Shown: one piece after another, positions 34,128 through 43,308 of the stretch
Numbering within the stretch: position 1 is the stretch's first letter
Layout: every line of letters begins with the position of its first letter
Notes under the pieces: model-generated
Told to the model about the DNA's origin: nothing
The model's input: the letters and a program-made list of their open reading frames with translations, nothing else
The model's database searches: none
From: Flavobacterium sp. LC2016-12
Lineage (GTDB): Bacteria; Bacteroidota; Bacteroidia; Flavobacteriales; Flavobacteriaceae
Length of the DNA stretch: 64,000 bases
Reading direction: 5' to 3'
NCBI RefSeq assembly: GCF_015351595.1
Contig: NZ_JADKPT010000005.1
Location: forward strand, 248,001-312,000
Position numbers and translations under genes: made by a program

Positions 34128-35105
34128 TTATTTCATCGTAATTTCTTCCGTTGGTGTCGATGCAATTTGTGTAACAGCCGGTAATAATTCTTGTATGAAA
34201 GAAGTCATATGCGGAATATCCATCACTTTAAATTCATCTGAAACATGATGGTAAAAATCAAAATTCTCGAAGTCAAAAGTACTTATCGACTGACAAGGTT
34301 TTTTAAACGCTTCGTAAAATGAATAATTGTCAGATCTGTAAAACAGTTGATATTCGGCTTCTTTTGGTAAAAACCCAATTGTTTTTTTTCCGGTATATTG
34401 ATTTATTTTCTCTGCCATATTTGACTTATCAAAACCTGTTACGTAAGCCAGAAAATCCCTTTTCATTGGCACACCAACCATTTCAATATTCACTTGGGTA
34501 TATAAATTAAAATTAAGCTTTTGAAGTTTTGGAACTAAACTTTTAGAACCTAATAATCCTTTTTCTTCTCCGGCAAAAAACACAAAAAGAATACTTCGTT
34601 TGTTTGATTTTGTCTCTGCAAAATATTTAGCCATTTCTGCTACAACGGTTACACCAGAAGCATCATCGTTGGCTCCATTGTTGATCACATCAGCTTGTTG
34701 TTTTTTCTCGATTCCAATATGATCGTAGTGCGCACTTAAAACTACAAACTCTTTTTTTAATTCCGGATCCGTACCTTCCAAAACTCCAACAATGTTGTAT
34801 GAAGGAGATTGAAAATTGGTCAATGTATCACGATATGTTTTAAAATAAGGTTTTATATTATTCTTCTTAAAATAATCTTCCAAGAATACTGCGGCCTTTT
34901 CAATTCCTTTTGTTCCCGTTTCACGACCTTCTAATTCATCTGAAGAAAGGTATTTCAAGAAATCTGAAACATCAGTTTCTTTTACTTTATAGGAAATTTC
35001 TAAAGGTTTTGAATCTGATTGGGTTGCCTTTTCGGTTGTTGCCGAAGGAGTCGATTTACAACTTAATAATGCTAACGAAAAAAGAAGAAAGTAAAACTTT
35101 TTCAT
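34128..35105 (-). CDS. M28 family metallopeptidase lipoprotein
   Basis: The 325-residue protein starts with a lipoprotein signal peptide (LALLSC, Cys16). The M28 zinc-binding blocks follow: LSAHYDHIG (His/Asp), NGANDDASGVTVVAEMAKYF (bridging Asp) and FFAGEEKGLLGS (catalytic and ligand Glu). Late His/Asp-containing segments (FYRSDNYSFYEAF, YHHVSDEF) complete the site. It probably acts as an aminopeptidase on the periplasmic face of a membrane. The substrate is unknown. Confidence 0.93.
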   Translation of the reverse strand: MKKFYFLLFSLALLSCKSTPSATTEKATQSDSKPLEISYKVKETDVSDFLKYLSSDELEGRETGTKGIEKAAVFLEDYFKKNNIKPYFKTYRDTLTNFQSPSYNIVGVLEGTDPELKKEFVVLSAHYDHIGIEKKQQADVINNGANDDASGVTVVAEMAKYFAETKSNKRSILFVFFAGEEKGLLGSKSLVPKLQKLNFNLYTQVNIEMVGVPMKRDFLAYVTGFDKSNMAEKINQYTGKKTIGFLPKEAEYQLFYRSDNYSFYEAFKKPCQSISTFDFENFDFYHHVSDEFKVMDIPHMTSFIQELLPAVTQIASTPTEEITMK

Positions 35106-35180
35106 GATTTATTTTTTTAGAAGGCTAAGTAATTGGTTTAAAAGTATAAACTTCTGAAGAGGAAAAAAAATATTTCATAA

Positions 35181-35211
35181 AAAAACCCTTTCGAGCCAAA
35201 AGCTGAAAGGG
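35181..35211 (-). terminator. Terminator of the acyl-CoA dehydrogenase gene
   Basis: On the minus strand CCCTTTC...GAAAGGG with an inner AGC/GCT pairing is followed by T7. Confidence 0.85.
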
Positions 35212-35237
35212 CAATTTTTATATAAATGATCTTAAAA

Positions 35238-36380
35238 TTATCCTGCGATAACGGATCTTGAAATTACGATTTTTTGAATTTCAGAAGTTCCTTCATAAAT
35301 CTGAGTAATTTTAGCATCACGCATAAAACGTTCAACGTGATATTCCTTTACGTAACCGTTTCCACCATGAATCTGAACCGCTTCAACAGCCGTATCCATT
35401 GCTACCTGCGAAGCAAATAATTTCGCCATCGCTCCACTTACATCATAGTTTTTATGTTGGTCTTTATCCCAAGCCGCTTTCATACATAAATGACGTGCTG
35501 CTTCGATATTCACCGCCATATCTGCTAATTTAAAAGCAATTGCCTGGTGATTGCAGATTTCTGTTCCGAAAGCTTTTCTTTCTTTAGAATATTTCAAAGC
35601 CAATTCATAAGCTCCTGAAGCAATTCCTAAAGCCTGAGACGCAATTCCAATACGACCTCCGGCCAATGTTTTCATTGCAAATTTGAATCCGAAACCATCT
35701 TCTCCAATTCTATTTTCTTTTGGAACTTTTACATCACTGAACATTAGAGAGTGTGTATCAGAACCACGGATTCCCATTTTTTGTTCTTTTGGTCCAACTG
35801 AAAATCCTGGCATATCTTTCGTCATGATCAAAGCATTGATTCCTTTATGCTTTTTCTCCGGATGCGTTTGCACAATTACCAAATAAACAGAAGCTGTGTT
35901 TCCGTTCGTGATCCAGTTTTTTGTTCCGTTTACTAAATAATGGTCGCCCATATCAATACCAGTCGTTTTTTGAGAAGTTGCATCACTACCTGCTTCTGGC
36001 TCGCTTAAGCAAAAAGCACCGTGAATTTCTCCAGATGCTAAACCTGGTAAATATTTTTGTTTTTGTTCTTCAGTTCCAAATTCTTGTAACCCCCAACAAA
36101 CTAAAGAGTTATTTACAGACATTACAACAGAAGCCGATGCATCAACTTTAGAAATTTCTTCCATTGCGATTACATATGAAATAGCATCAAGTCCGCTTCC
36201 TCCGTATTTAGGATCAACCATCATTCCCATAAATCCTAATTGTCCCATTTTTTTTACTTGCTCGGTCGGAAAAATTTGTTTTTCGTCACGCTCAATAACA
36301 CCTGGCAACAATTCGTTTTGGGCAAAATCTCTGGCGGCTTGTTGAATCATTAAATGCTCTTCGGTAAGATTGAAATCCAT
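35238..36380 (-). CDS. Acyl-CoA dehydrogenase
   Basis: This 380-residue FAD enzyme catalyses alpha,beta-dehydrogenation of acyl-CoA. Signature blocks are GAFCLSEPEAGSDATSQ (substrate/FAD), NGTKNWITNG, RKAFGTEICNHQAIAFKLADM (FAD adenine) and QIYEGTSEIQKIVISR, which carries the catalytic Glu at the butyryl/short-chain position. Chain-length preference is not certain. It is a single-gene unit with its own terminator; electron-transfer flavoprotein genes are not in the window. Confidence 0.96.
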   Translation of the reverse strand: MDFNLTEEHLMIQQAARDFAQNELLPGVIERDEKQIFPTEQVKKMGQLGFMGMMVDPKYGGSGLDAISYVIAMEEISKVDASASVVMSVNNSLVCWGLQEFGTEEQKQKYLPGLASGEIHGAFCLSEPEAGSDATSQKTTGIDMGDHYLVNGTKNWITNGNTASVYLVIVQTHPEKKHKGINALIMTKDMPGFSVGPKEQKMGIRGSDTHSLMFSDVKVPKENRIGEDGFGFKFAMKTLAGGRIGIASQALGIASGAYELALKYSKERKAFGTEICNHQAIAFKLADMAVNIEAARHLCMKAAWDKDQHKNYDVSGAMAKLFASQVAMDTAVEAVQIHGGNGYVKEYHVERFMRDAKITQIYEGTSEIQKIVISRSVIAG

Positions 36381-36863
36381 AGTCTAAATTTATTTTATTG
36401 TTTTTTGAAACCAAAATTCATCATTTTGGTCAGGTCAGTGGTTAGTTTTGTTTTTACTTGCCAATTTTTGTTGAAAATGGCTTTCAAAGATAATTTTTAA
36501 AAGTCAATTTAACAATGCATGCATATAAAATTAATAGATCAGCAACAATTACGATAACGTTTTCGTAATACTATTGCATTTTAAGCCTACAAGCATAAAG
36601 TCCGCAATGTTTTCTCTAAAATTTAAGAATAAAAATTCACATAAAAAGTACTTTACTAAAAAGTTTTAGTGAAAAAATAGTCCAAAAAAGGCTAAACATT
36701 TCTTAAAACAGGTAATTGTACGTAAAATTACTCTTACTAAATTGATTATTAATCTTATACGATATAAAAAATAAAAATTTCAAATAAAAAAACATATCGT
36801 TTAACAACTCAATATTAAGAAATTAACATTATTTTTGCCTAAAAATTATTATATTGACAGCTT
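36381..36863. other. A/T-rich gap without a recognised gene
   Basis: This 483-base divergent region has no ORF with coding character and no long repeat. The only recognisable signal is TATTTTTG at 36830-36837, a possible -7 element for the downstream gene. Confidence 0.6.
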
Positions 36864-37439
36864 ATGAAAAAGATTTTACTTGCACTTACATTCCTTTTAA
36901 GTTTACAATTTTCGACCGTTTCGGCCCAAACTCAGTTAGAAGTTAATGGCGTAACAGTTCCAAGAAAAATTGAAGTACAAAATAAAACAATGCAACTTAA
37001 CGGTGCTGGCGGAAGATCAAAAATGTGGTTGGAAGTTTACGTTCAGGCCTTATATTTATCGCAGTTAAGCCAAGATCCAAAATTCATTATTGACAGTGAT
37101 ACTGAAATGGCAATCAGAATTGAAATTACTTCGTCTATGGTTTCTTCAAACAAATTGACTAAAGCTATGAATGCCGGTTTCGAAAAATCTGCAGGAAGCA
37201 ATCTGGAAGAATTAAGACCAAGAATTGAGCAGTTCAAAACACTTTTGAGCGATCCAATTACAGAAAAAGACGTTTTTGTATTATGGTACAACCCATTTGA
37301 CCAAACGATAAATGTTATTAAAAATGAAGTTGTAAAAGGAAAAGTTCCTGGATTTGATTTCAAAAAAGCATTATTCGGAATCTGGTTATCAGATAAGCCA
37401 GTTGATGAAACATTAAAAAAACATTTATTAGGAATATAA
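36864..37439 (+). CDS. Chalcone isomerase-like secreted protein
   Basis: The 191-residue protein has a signal peptide (MKKILLALTFLLSLQFSTVSAQ) and the CHI-like fold pattern: VNGVTVPRKIEVQNKTMQLNGAGGRSKMWLEVYVQALYL..., then IEITSSMVSSNKLTKAMNAGFEKS and GKVPGFDFKKALFGIWLSDKPVDETLKKHLLG. The last block is the family's hallmark. Bacterial members are probably fatty-acid or hydrophobic ligand binders, not flavonoid enzymes. It is a single-gene unit with a terminator. Confidence 0.88.
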   Translation: MKKILLALTFLLSLQFSTVSAQTQLEVNGVTVPRKIEVQNKTMQLNGAGGRSKMWLEVYVQALYLSQLSQDPKFIIDSDTEMAIRIEITSSMVSSNKLTKAMNAGFEKSAGSNLEELRPRIEQFKTLLSDPITEKDVFVLWYNPFDQTINVIKNEVVKGKVPGFDFKKALFGIWLSDKPVDETLKKHLLGI

Positions 37440-37462
37440 TCTCCTAACATTCATAAAATTTT

Positions 37463-37500
37463 AAAGCCGAAAGCATTATGTTTTCGGCTTTCTTTTTTTC
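37463..37500 (+). terminator. Terminator of the chalcone isomerase-like gene
   Basis: AAAGCCGAAA and TTTTCGGCTTT form a stem closed by GCATTATG and followed by CTTTTTTT. Confidence 0.85.
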
Positions 37501-37581
37501 TTTAAATAAAATTGCATCTAAATACATTATTCGCATTATTCTATTTTATACTTTTACGCAAAATAAACATATCACAACAAA

Positions 37582-38808
37582 ATGAAAGATTTATTACAGC
37601 AATTTGAAAATAAAGAACCTGAAATTGTTTTTAACTGGAAAGATTCTGAAACAGAAGCAGAAGGTTGGACAGTAATTAATTCACTTCGTGGAGGAGCCGC
37701 AGGAGGTGGAACTAGAATGAGAAAAGGCTTGGATATGAACGAAGTTCTTTCTTTGGCTAAAACAATGGAAGTTAAGTTTTCAGTTTCTGGACCTGCAATT
37801 GGAGGCGCTAAATCCGGAATTAATTTTGATCCAAACGATCCTCGTAAAAAAGGTGTTTTGCAACGTTGGTACAAAGCGGTTTCGCCTTTGTTAAAAAGTT
37901 ATTACGGAACTGGTGGTGATTTGAATATTGATGAAATTCACGAAGTTATTCCGATGACGGAAGAATGTGGTGTTTGGCATCCGCAGGAAGGTGTTTTTAA
38001 CGGACACTTCAAACCAACTGAAGCTGATAAAATCAACAGAATTGGTCAATTGCGTCAAGGTGTAATTAAGGTTATTGAAAACCCTAAATTCTCACCAGAT
38101 GTAACGAGAAAATATACTGTTGCCGACATGATTACAGGTTATGGCGTTGCCGAAGCTGTTCGTCATTTCTACAATACATACGGCGGAGATATTAAAGGTA
38201 AAAAAGCAATCGTTCAGGGATTTGGAAATGTTGGATCTGCAGCAGCTTTTTATTTAGCTGAAATGGGAGCCAAAGTTATCGGAATTATTGACCGTGACGG
38301 AGGATTAATCAACGAGGAAGGTTTTTCGTTTGAAGAAATAAGAACGTTGTTTTTAAATAAAGATGGAAACAAATTAGTTGCCGACAATATGATTCCGTTT
38401 GAGGAAATCAATTCTAAAATATGGACAATAGGTGCTGAAATTTTCACCCCTTGTGCTGCTTCAAGATTGGTTCAACAAACTCAAATTGACAGCTTAATTG
38501 CAAACGGATTAGAAGTTATTTCTTGTGGTGCGAATGTTCCTTTTGCAGATAAAGAAATTTTCTTCGGATCTATTATGGAAGAAGTGGATCATAAAGTTAG
38601 TTTGATTCCGGATTTTATTTCAAACTGCGGAATGGCGAGAGTTTTTGCTTATTTCATGGAGAAAAAAGTGCAAATGACAGATGAGGCGATCTTTAATGAT
38701 ACTTCAGAAATTATAAAAAATGCGATTGTAAAAGCTCATGCTTTGAATCCATCAAAAACAAATATTAGTGCAACGGCTTTTGAGATTGCATTGAAACAAT
38801 TAGTATAA
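37582..38808 (+). CDS. Glu/Leu/Phe/Val-type dehydrogenase
   Basis: This 408-residue NAD(P)-dependent amino-acid dehydrogenase has SLRGGAAGGGTRMRKGLDMNE (substrate Gly-rich segment), PAIGGAKSGI (catalytic Lys region), KSYYGTGGDLNIDE (catalytic Asp region) and the nucleotide fold QGFGNVGSAAAFYLAEMGA. Flavobacterial annotations often call it leucine dehydrogenase. The exact substrate (Leu/Val versus Glu) cannot be fixed by eye. Confidence 0.92.
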   Translation: MKDLLQQFENKEPEIVFNWKDSETEAEGWTVINSLRGGAAGGGTRMRKGLDMNEVLSLAKTMEVKFSVSGPAIGGAKSGINFDPNDPRKKGVLQRWYKAVSPLLKSYYGTGGDLNIDEIHEVIPMTEECGVWHPQEGVFNGHFKPTEADKINRIGQLRQGVIKVIENPKFSPDVTRKYTVADMITGYGVAEAVRHFYNTYGGDIKGKKAIVQGFGNVGSAAAFYLAEMGAKVIGIIDRDGGLINEEGFSFEEIRTLFLNKDGNKLVADNMIPFEEINSKIWTIGAEIFTPCAASRLVQQTQIDSLIANGLEVISCGANVPFADKEIFFGSIMEEVDHKVSLIPDFISNCGMARVFAYFMEKKVQMTDEAIFNDTSEIIKNAIVKAHALNPSKTNISATAFEIALKQLV

Positions 38809-38829
38809 TTTATTTTATACTTCATTTTT

Positions 38830-38863
38830 AAGCGAGCTAAATTATTTAGCTCGCTTTTTTTTG
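38830..38863 (+). terminator. Terminator of the dehydrogenase gene
   Basis: AAGCGAGCTAAA-TTA-TTTAGCTCGCTT is a perfect 12-bp stem followed by a T-run. Confidence 0.88.
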
Positions 38864-38866
38864 CTT

Positions 38867-39033
38867 AACCGCAAGGTAAGCTAAGGTTTACGCAAAGTTC
38901 GCTATGCTTTTTGTTTTTAATCTTGCAAAGTCGCGAAGTCGCAAAGTTTATTTTAAGTTTTCTTTGCGACTTCGCGACTTTGCGAGAAATAAATTAGCGT
39001 TCCTTGCGTAGGCCTTAGCAAACCTAGCGGTTA
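38867..39033. repeat. Nested palindromic repeat (GCAAAGTCGCGAAG family)
   Basis: The inner arms 38925-38946 (GCAAAGTCGCGAAGTCGC...) and 38962-38983 are exactly complementary over 22 bp. Outer arms AACCGCAAGG.. and ..CCTAGCGGTT are imperfect. It resembles the repeat at 7000-7136. The 304-base gap before the TonB-like gene holds this and the terminator. Confidence 0.8.
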
Positions 39034-39112
39034 AATTCTCTCTTTGATTCTAAACAATTTTTAGTACTTTTAAACGTTTTTAATAAGATACAATACAAAA
39101 TTCAGAATCATA

Positions 39113-40015
39113 ATGAGTTCCACTATTTCTTCAGATAAAAAGAAATCTCTACTACTCACCACGGCGATATATGCAGTCATTTTAGTATTACTGTTTTTTA
39201 TACGCTTTTGGCCTCCATACAACCCGGAAAACAACGTCGCACTTGCTGAAGGTGGTGGCGGTGGCGGCGTAACTGTGAATTTTGGAGATAGCGATTTAGG
39301 CTCAGGAGCGAATTATAAAAGTGAAGTTTTAAACGTAAAAAACCAGGCAAAAGCAACTCCAGCAAAATCAACTCCAGACGAGGCAATCATAACTCAGGAA
39401 AACACAGCAGACGATGTTAATGATGTCGTTATTCCCGTAAAAGAAAAACCTAAAAAACCAGCTCCTGTTGAAAAACCGGTAACAAAACCAGTTCCTGAAA
39501 AACCTAAAGTTTCGAATTCTACAAACGATGCTTTATCGAGCATTATGAAAGGATCGAACAAAGGCGGAGACGGAGATGATAAAGTGGCAGGAAACAAAGG
39601 AAAAGCTAACGGAAGTTTAGGTTCTAATGGTTATTACGGCAGCGGAGGTTCTGGCGGCGGAACAGGTGGTGGAAACGGAACCGGAAATGGTATTGGTACC
39701 GGAAGCGGTTACGGAGCCGGAAGCGGCGGTGGTTCTGGCGGCGGATCAGGATATTCTCTTGGAAACCGAAAAGCATTATCGAAACCTGCACCTAAATATA
39801 GTTGCAACGAAGAAGGAAAAGTAGTTGTTGAAGTTACAGTAGATCAAAACGGAAAAACAATTAGTGCAACAGCAGGAATTAAAGGAACAACAAATACAGC
39901 GAGTTGTTTATTGGACCAAGCCAGAATTGCAGCGATGAATACAAAATGGGCTCCCGATGATAACGCTCCTGTGAAACAAACTGGGAAGATTATTTATAAT
40001 TTTAGTTTGAATTAA
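39113..40015 (+). CDS. TonB-like energy transducer
   Basis: The 300-residue protein has one N-terminal membrane helix (LLLTTAIYAVILVLLFFIRFW). A Pro/Lys-rich stretch follows (EKPKKPAPVEKPVTKPVPEKPK). A Gly-rich linker of about 50 residues comes next. The C-terminal domain of about 85 residues (ALSKPAPKYSCNEEGKVVVE, VTVDQNGKTISATAG, CLLDQARIAAMNTKWAPD) resembles the TonB/TolA C-terminal fold of Bacteroidetes. It probably couples the ExbB/ExbD motor to outer-membrane receptors. It is convergent with exbD, not in line with it as one would expect. Confidence 0.8.
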   Translation: MSSTISSDKKKSLLLTTAIYAVILVLLFFIRFWPPYNPENNVALAEGGGGGGVTVNFGDSDLGSGANYKSEVLNVKNQAKATPAKSTPDEAIITQENTADDVNDVVIPVKEKPKKPAPVEKPVTKPVPEKPKVSNSTNDALSSIMKGSNKGGDGDDKVAGNKGKANGSLGSNGYYGSGGSGGGTGGGNGTGNGIGTGSGYGAGSGGGSGGGSGYSLGNRKALSKPAPKYSCNEEGKVVVEVTVDQNGKTISATAGIKGTTNTASCLLDQARIAAMNTKWAPDDNAPVKQTGKIIYNFSLN

Positions 40016-40035
40016 AACACGGATTTCACAAATTT

Positions 40036-40093
40036 AAAATAACATAAAAAAGGCTTTCTGAAATATTTCAGAAAGCCTTTTTTATGTTATTTT
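40036..40093. terminator. Bidirectional terminator, perfect 29-bp arms
   Basis: A perfect palindrome (core AAAAAAGGCTTTCTGAAA and its complement) centred at 40064/40065. Its right arm covers the stop codon of the minus-strand zinc-ribbon gene, so it serves both convergent genes. Confidence 0.9.
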
Positions 40094-40743
40094 CTAAAAA
40101 ATTGTAGTTGTTTTAATCTTATTTTGGCTCCTTCTAAATCGTAATTATCTTTTGGTAATTGCTCAACTAATTCATAATCCCCAAATCTTAATTGCTTTAC
40201 ATTTGGCCCATTATCTATTAAATTAAACTCCCTACAAGATTTACATCTGACTATTAAAAAATCAGATTCTAAAATTGTATCCTCTCTTGCTAAAATAAAA
40301 GTTTCCAAGCCTGAATCACACTTAGTACAATTTTGAGATAATATTTCTAAAATTTTTTCTTCCCCTTTCAAGAAACTTGAAATTCTAAAAACATACGCAA
40401 GAAAACTTCCGTAAAGCCAACTATTCAATTCATTTTTAAATTCAACCTCAATTACTTTTGAAATTGCATAAAAGATATCACAGATAAATTCTCTTTCTTC
40501 TGTATCAAAATTGAAACGCTCAAAACTTCTTAAACCTTTATTCAACTCCTTTTTCAATATTTTAAGAGAAGAATTACTTTTTTCCAAAATAATTAAAGAG
40601 CTTAAACATGAATTAAATCTGGATTCCATGTATTCACATAAGTCAGAACCTGAAGGATTCAAACCTCTATTTTCCCACTCTGAATCAGCAAACTTTTCCT
40701 TATCTAATAAAAATTGGAGTCGATCTAATTTTGAATTACCCAT
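40087..40743 (-). CDS. Hypothetical protein with a putative zinc ribbon
   Basis: The 218-residue soluble protein has a helical N-terminal part (about 1-130) and two CxxC pairs (NCTKCDS and VRCKSCREF) about 30 residues apart, as in a zinc ribbon. I do not recognise the family. It lies 12 bases after exbD on the same strand and is probably co-transcribed with exbB and exbD, although it may be an insertion into a conserved TonB-system locus. Confidence 0.6.
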   Translation of the reverse strand: MGNSKLDRLQFLLDKEKFADSEWENRGLNPSGSDLCEYMESRFNSCLSSLIILEKSNSSLKILKKELNKGLRSFERFNFDTEEREFICDIFYAISKVIEVEFKNELNSWLYGSFLAYVFRISSFLKGEEKILEILSQNCTKCDSGLETFILAREDTILESDFLIVRCKSCREFNLIDNGPNVKQLRFGDYELVEQLPKDNYDLEGAKIRLKQLQFFRK

Positions 40744-40755
40744 TATATAATAACC

Positions 40756-41151
40756 TTACTTCGGACTTGTAGCAATTACGAACTTCAAATTGTTCTTCAC
40801 TCCTATCTGCAATACATCAACCAAATCCTGTACCTGAAGGTTAAACGGGATACGAACGACAACGGTTTGATCTTTGTCTGTTCCAATTTTAGTCATTAAA
40901 CTGGTTTCCAGATTTTCGAAATCAACGGGTTCTTTGTCGATGTAGAATTTTTTATCTTCTGTAACGGATAAGCTGATAAGCTGTTTGTTTGTTTTTTCAT
41001 TTGATTTCGCTTTTGGCAAAGTCATTTTAATAACATTAGGGTTTGCAAGCGTTGAGATAATAAGAAAAAACAACAGCAAGAAAAACATAATATCACTTAA
41101 GGATGACGTTGCCACTTCGGCATGAAATCTTCTTTTTCTTTTAATAGACAT
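40756..41151 (-). CDS. exbD: ExbD-type proton-channel subunit
   Basis: The 131-residue protein has one N-terminal helix (SSLSDIMFFLLLFFLIIST) that contains the conserved channel Asp (SLSDIMFF). A periplasmic domain follows (KQLISLSVTEDKKFYIDKEPV; QDLVDVLQIGVKNNLKFVIAT). It forms the TonB motor with ExbB. It starts four bases after the exbB stop, so the two are co-translated. Confidence 0.93.
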   Translation of the reverse strand: MSIKRKRRFHAEVATSSLSDIMFFLLLFFLIISTLANPNVIKMTLPKAKSNEKTNKQLISLSVTEDKKFYIDKEPVDFENLETSLMTKIGTDKDQTVVVRIPFNLQVQDLVDVLQIGVKNNLKFVIATSPK

Positions 41152-41154
41152 ACC

Positions 41155-41850
41155 TTATGCTCTTTGAATTATATTGACAAATTCTAAAATCTGTTTCTGA
41201 ATTTTTAAAGCAAAATCATCAATTTTTCCGTTTAATAAGTGGTAGGCACTATAAGCGATAATACCCACAATTAATCCAGAACCTGAACTGATCATTTTTT
41301 CGTATAAACCTCCGGAAATGTTTCCGATACTAATATTTTCTGTAACTGAGATGCTGTAGAAAATCTTGATAACTCCAGAAATAGTTCCGATGAAACCAAG
41401 CGTTGGTGCGATACCGGCAATAAGTCCAAGGTGACCTAAACGGCGTTCCATTTCGCCAATTTCAATATCGGCAGCACGGTCCATGTTGGACTCAATTTCA
41501 GCAATTGGTCTTCCGATTACTAAAACTCCTTCTTTCAAAATATTTCCGGCAGCAGTATTGCTTCTTTCTACAATTGTTCTGGCCAATTCAATATTTCCTG
41601 CGTTTAGTTTATCACCAACGTCCTGCATTAATCGACTGTCAATTTTAGACGCTTTGCTGATATACAAATAGCGTTCAAAAATGATATATATAGTGTAAAA
41701 TAATAGGATAGCGATTGGAATCAGGAAAAAACCTCCTTTTAAGATAAATCCTAAAACTGAGATTTCGGTATTTGGTGCAATTTTTTCGATTACTACATTA
41801 GATGCAGCGTTTGTGATAGTATCTGTTTGTTGTTGAATAAAACTAAACAT
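41155..41850 (-). CDS. exbB: ExbB/TolQ-type proton-channel subunit
   Basis: The 231-residue protein has three membrane helices (GGFFLIPIAILLFYTIYIIFERYLYI, GHLGLIAGIAPTLGFIGTISGV, SGLIVGIIAYSAYHLL) and the family block between the second and third. It powers TonB. It is divergent from folC and convergent, through exbD and the zinc-ribbon gene, with the TonB-like gene. Confidence 0.93.
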   Translation of the reverse strand: MFSFIQQQTDTITNAASNVVIEKIAPNTEISVLGFILKGGFFLIPIAILLFYTIYIIFERYLYISKASKIDSRLMQDVGDKLNAGNIELARTIVERSNTAAGNILKEGVLVIGRPIAEIESNMDRAADIEIGEMERRLGHLGLIAGIAPTLGFIGTISGVIKIFYSISVTENISIGNISGGLYEKMISSGSGLIVGIIAYSAYHLLNGKIDDFALKIQKQILEFVNIIQRA

Positions 41851-41982
41851 ATATTAATTCTGGTTTTTAATAATTAATTGTAAAAAATATTTGAAATTTG
41901 CAATAAAGATAATTTGCGCTGTAAATATAAAACTAAAAAAACCGGAAATTATTTCAATCTACAACTATTTTATCCAAAATAA

Positions 41983-43218
41983 ATGAACTATCAAGAGACC
42001 ACAAATTGGATGTTTAATCAACTCCCAATGTATCAACTTCAGGGCGCTTCGGCATACAAAGAAGATTTAACCAATATTAAGATACTGGCGGCTCATCTTG
42101 ATAATCCACAGAATCTGCTAAAATGCATTCACGTTGCGGGAACCAATGGAAAAGGGTCGACTTCGCATATGCTGGCTTCGGTTTTGCAGGAAGCAGGATA
42201 TAAAGTGGGTTTGTATACATCACCTCATTTAAAAGATTTTAGGGAAAGAATCAAAATCAACGGAGAGGATATTTCTGAAGATTTTGTTATTGAATTTGTA
42301 GCGAAACATAAAGGCTTTTTTGAAGCTAACGATATGAGTTTTTTCGAAATGTCGGTTGGTTTAGCTTTTGATTATTTTGCTTCAGAAAAAACAGATATTG
42401 CGATTATTGAAGTTGGTTTGGGAGGAAGACTGGATGCGACGAATATTATCACGCCTTTAGTTTCGGTCATTACCAACATCGATTTAGATCATATGCAGTT
42501 TTTAGGCAATACACTAACTGCGATTGCAGGCGAAAAAGCCGGAATTATAAAACCAAATATCCCTGTAGTAATTGGAGAATATACAGAGGAAACGGAGGCT
42601 GTCTTTTTAGCGAAAGCGAAAGAAAACAATGCGCCTATTTATTTTGCTGCTGATTTAATTTCGGGAGTTTTTCCTTCTGATTTGCTGGGCGATTATCAGT
42701 TTCATAATAAAAAAACGGTTCAGCAAGTTGTTGTTGTTTTAAACTCACAAACCGATTTTAAAGTTTCTATTGATAATCTGAAAAATGGTTTATTGCATAC
42801 CGTAAAAAATACAGGATTGCAAGGCAGGTGGCAACAGCTTGGCGAAAATCCGAAAATCATTTGTGACACGGCGCACAACAAACACGGATTGGCAGTTGTG
42901 ATGAATCAGATTCAGAAAGAAACTTTTGAAAATTTGCACATTGTTTTAGGAGTTGTAAATGATAAAGACCTGGATTCTATTTTGCCCCTCTTCCCTAAAA
43001 AAGCGCACTATTATTTCTGCAGACCCGATTCGTCTCGTGGTTTACCAACTGAAATCCTAAAAGCAGCTGCCGAAAAATATGATTTAACAGGCGAAAAATA
43101 CGAGTCTGTTGCAATCGCTTTCGCGGAAGCAAAGAAAAATGCCTCTAAAAATGATTTTATTTATGTTGGCGGAAGCACTTTTGTAGTCGCAGAACTGCCG
43201 TTAAACAGCAAAAATTAA
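41983..43218 (+). CDS. folC: Folylpolyglutamate / dihydrofolate synthase
   Basis: The 411-residue Mur-ligase-like enzyme has the P-loop HVAGTNGKGSTSHMLA, YTSPHLKDFRERI, EVGLGGRLDATNII and GEKAGIIKP. All are FolC signatures. It adds glutamate to folates and, in the bifunctional form, also to dihydropteroate. It starts 132 bases from the exbB start on the other strand. Confidence 0.95.
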   Translation: MNYQETTNWMFNQLPMYQLQGASAYKEDLTNIKILAAHLDNPQNLLKCIHVAGTNGKGSTSHMLASVLQEAGYKVGLYTSPHLKDFRERIKINGEDISEDFVIEFVAKHKGFFEANDMSFFEMSVGLAFDYFASEKTDIAIIEVGLGGRLDATNIITPLVSVITNIDLDHMQFLGNTLTAIAGEKAGIIKPNIPVVIGEYTEETEAVFLAKAKENNAPIYFAADLISGVFPSDLLGDYQFHNKKTVQQVVVVLNSQTDFKVSIDNLKNGLLHTVKNTGLQGRWQQLGENPKIICDTAHNKHGLAVVMNQIQKETFENLHIVLGVVNDKDLDSILPLFPKKAHYYFCRPDSSRGLPTEILKAAAEKYDLTGEKYESVAIAFAEAKKNASKNDFIYVGGSTFVVAELPLNSKN

Positions 43219-43267
43219 CGTTTATCGAGTAAATGGCGTTTTCATAACCGCCTGTATATTAATGGTT

Positions 43268-43275
43268 TAAATTTG
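43268..43275 (+). promoter_or_regulatory. -7 element of the secreted duplicated-domain gene
   Basis: TAAATTTG matches TAnnTTTG, about 33 bases before the chosen ATG at 43309. Confidence 0.4.
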
Positions 43276-43308
43276 ATTAGTTTTTTAATAACCAATACAA
43301 ATTTAATC

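Noticed and set aside
39394..39824. Alternative frames over the Gly-rich TonB linker
   Set aside because: Skewed composition from Gly codons produces open frames; the TonB frame has the membrane helix and C-terminal domain.
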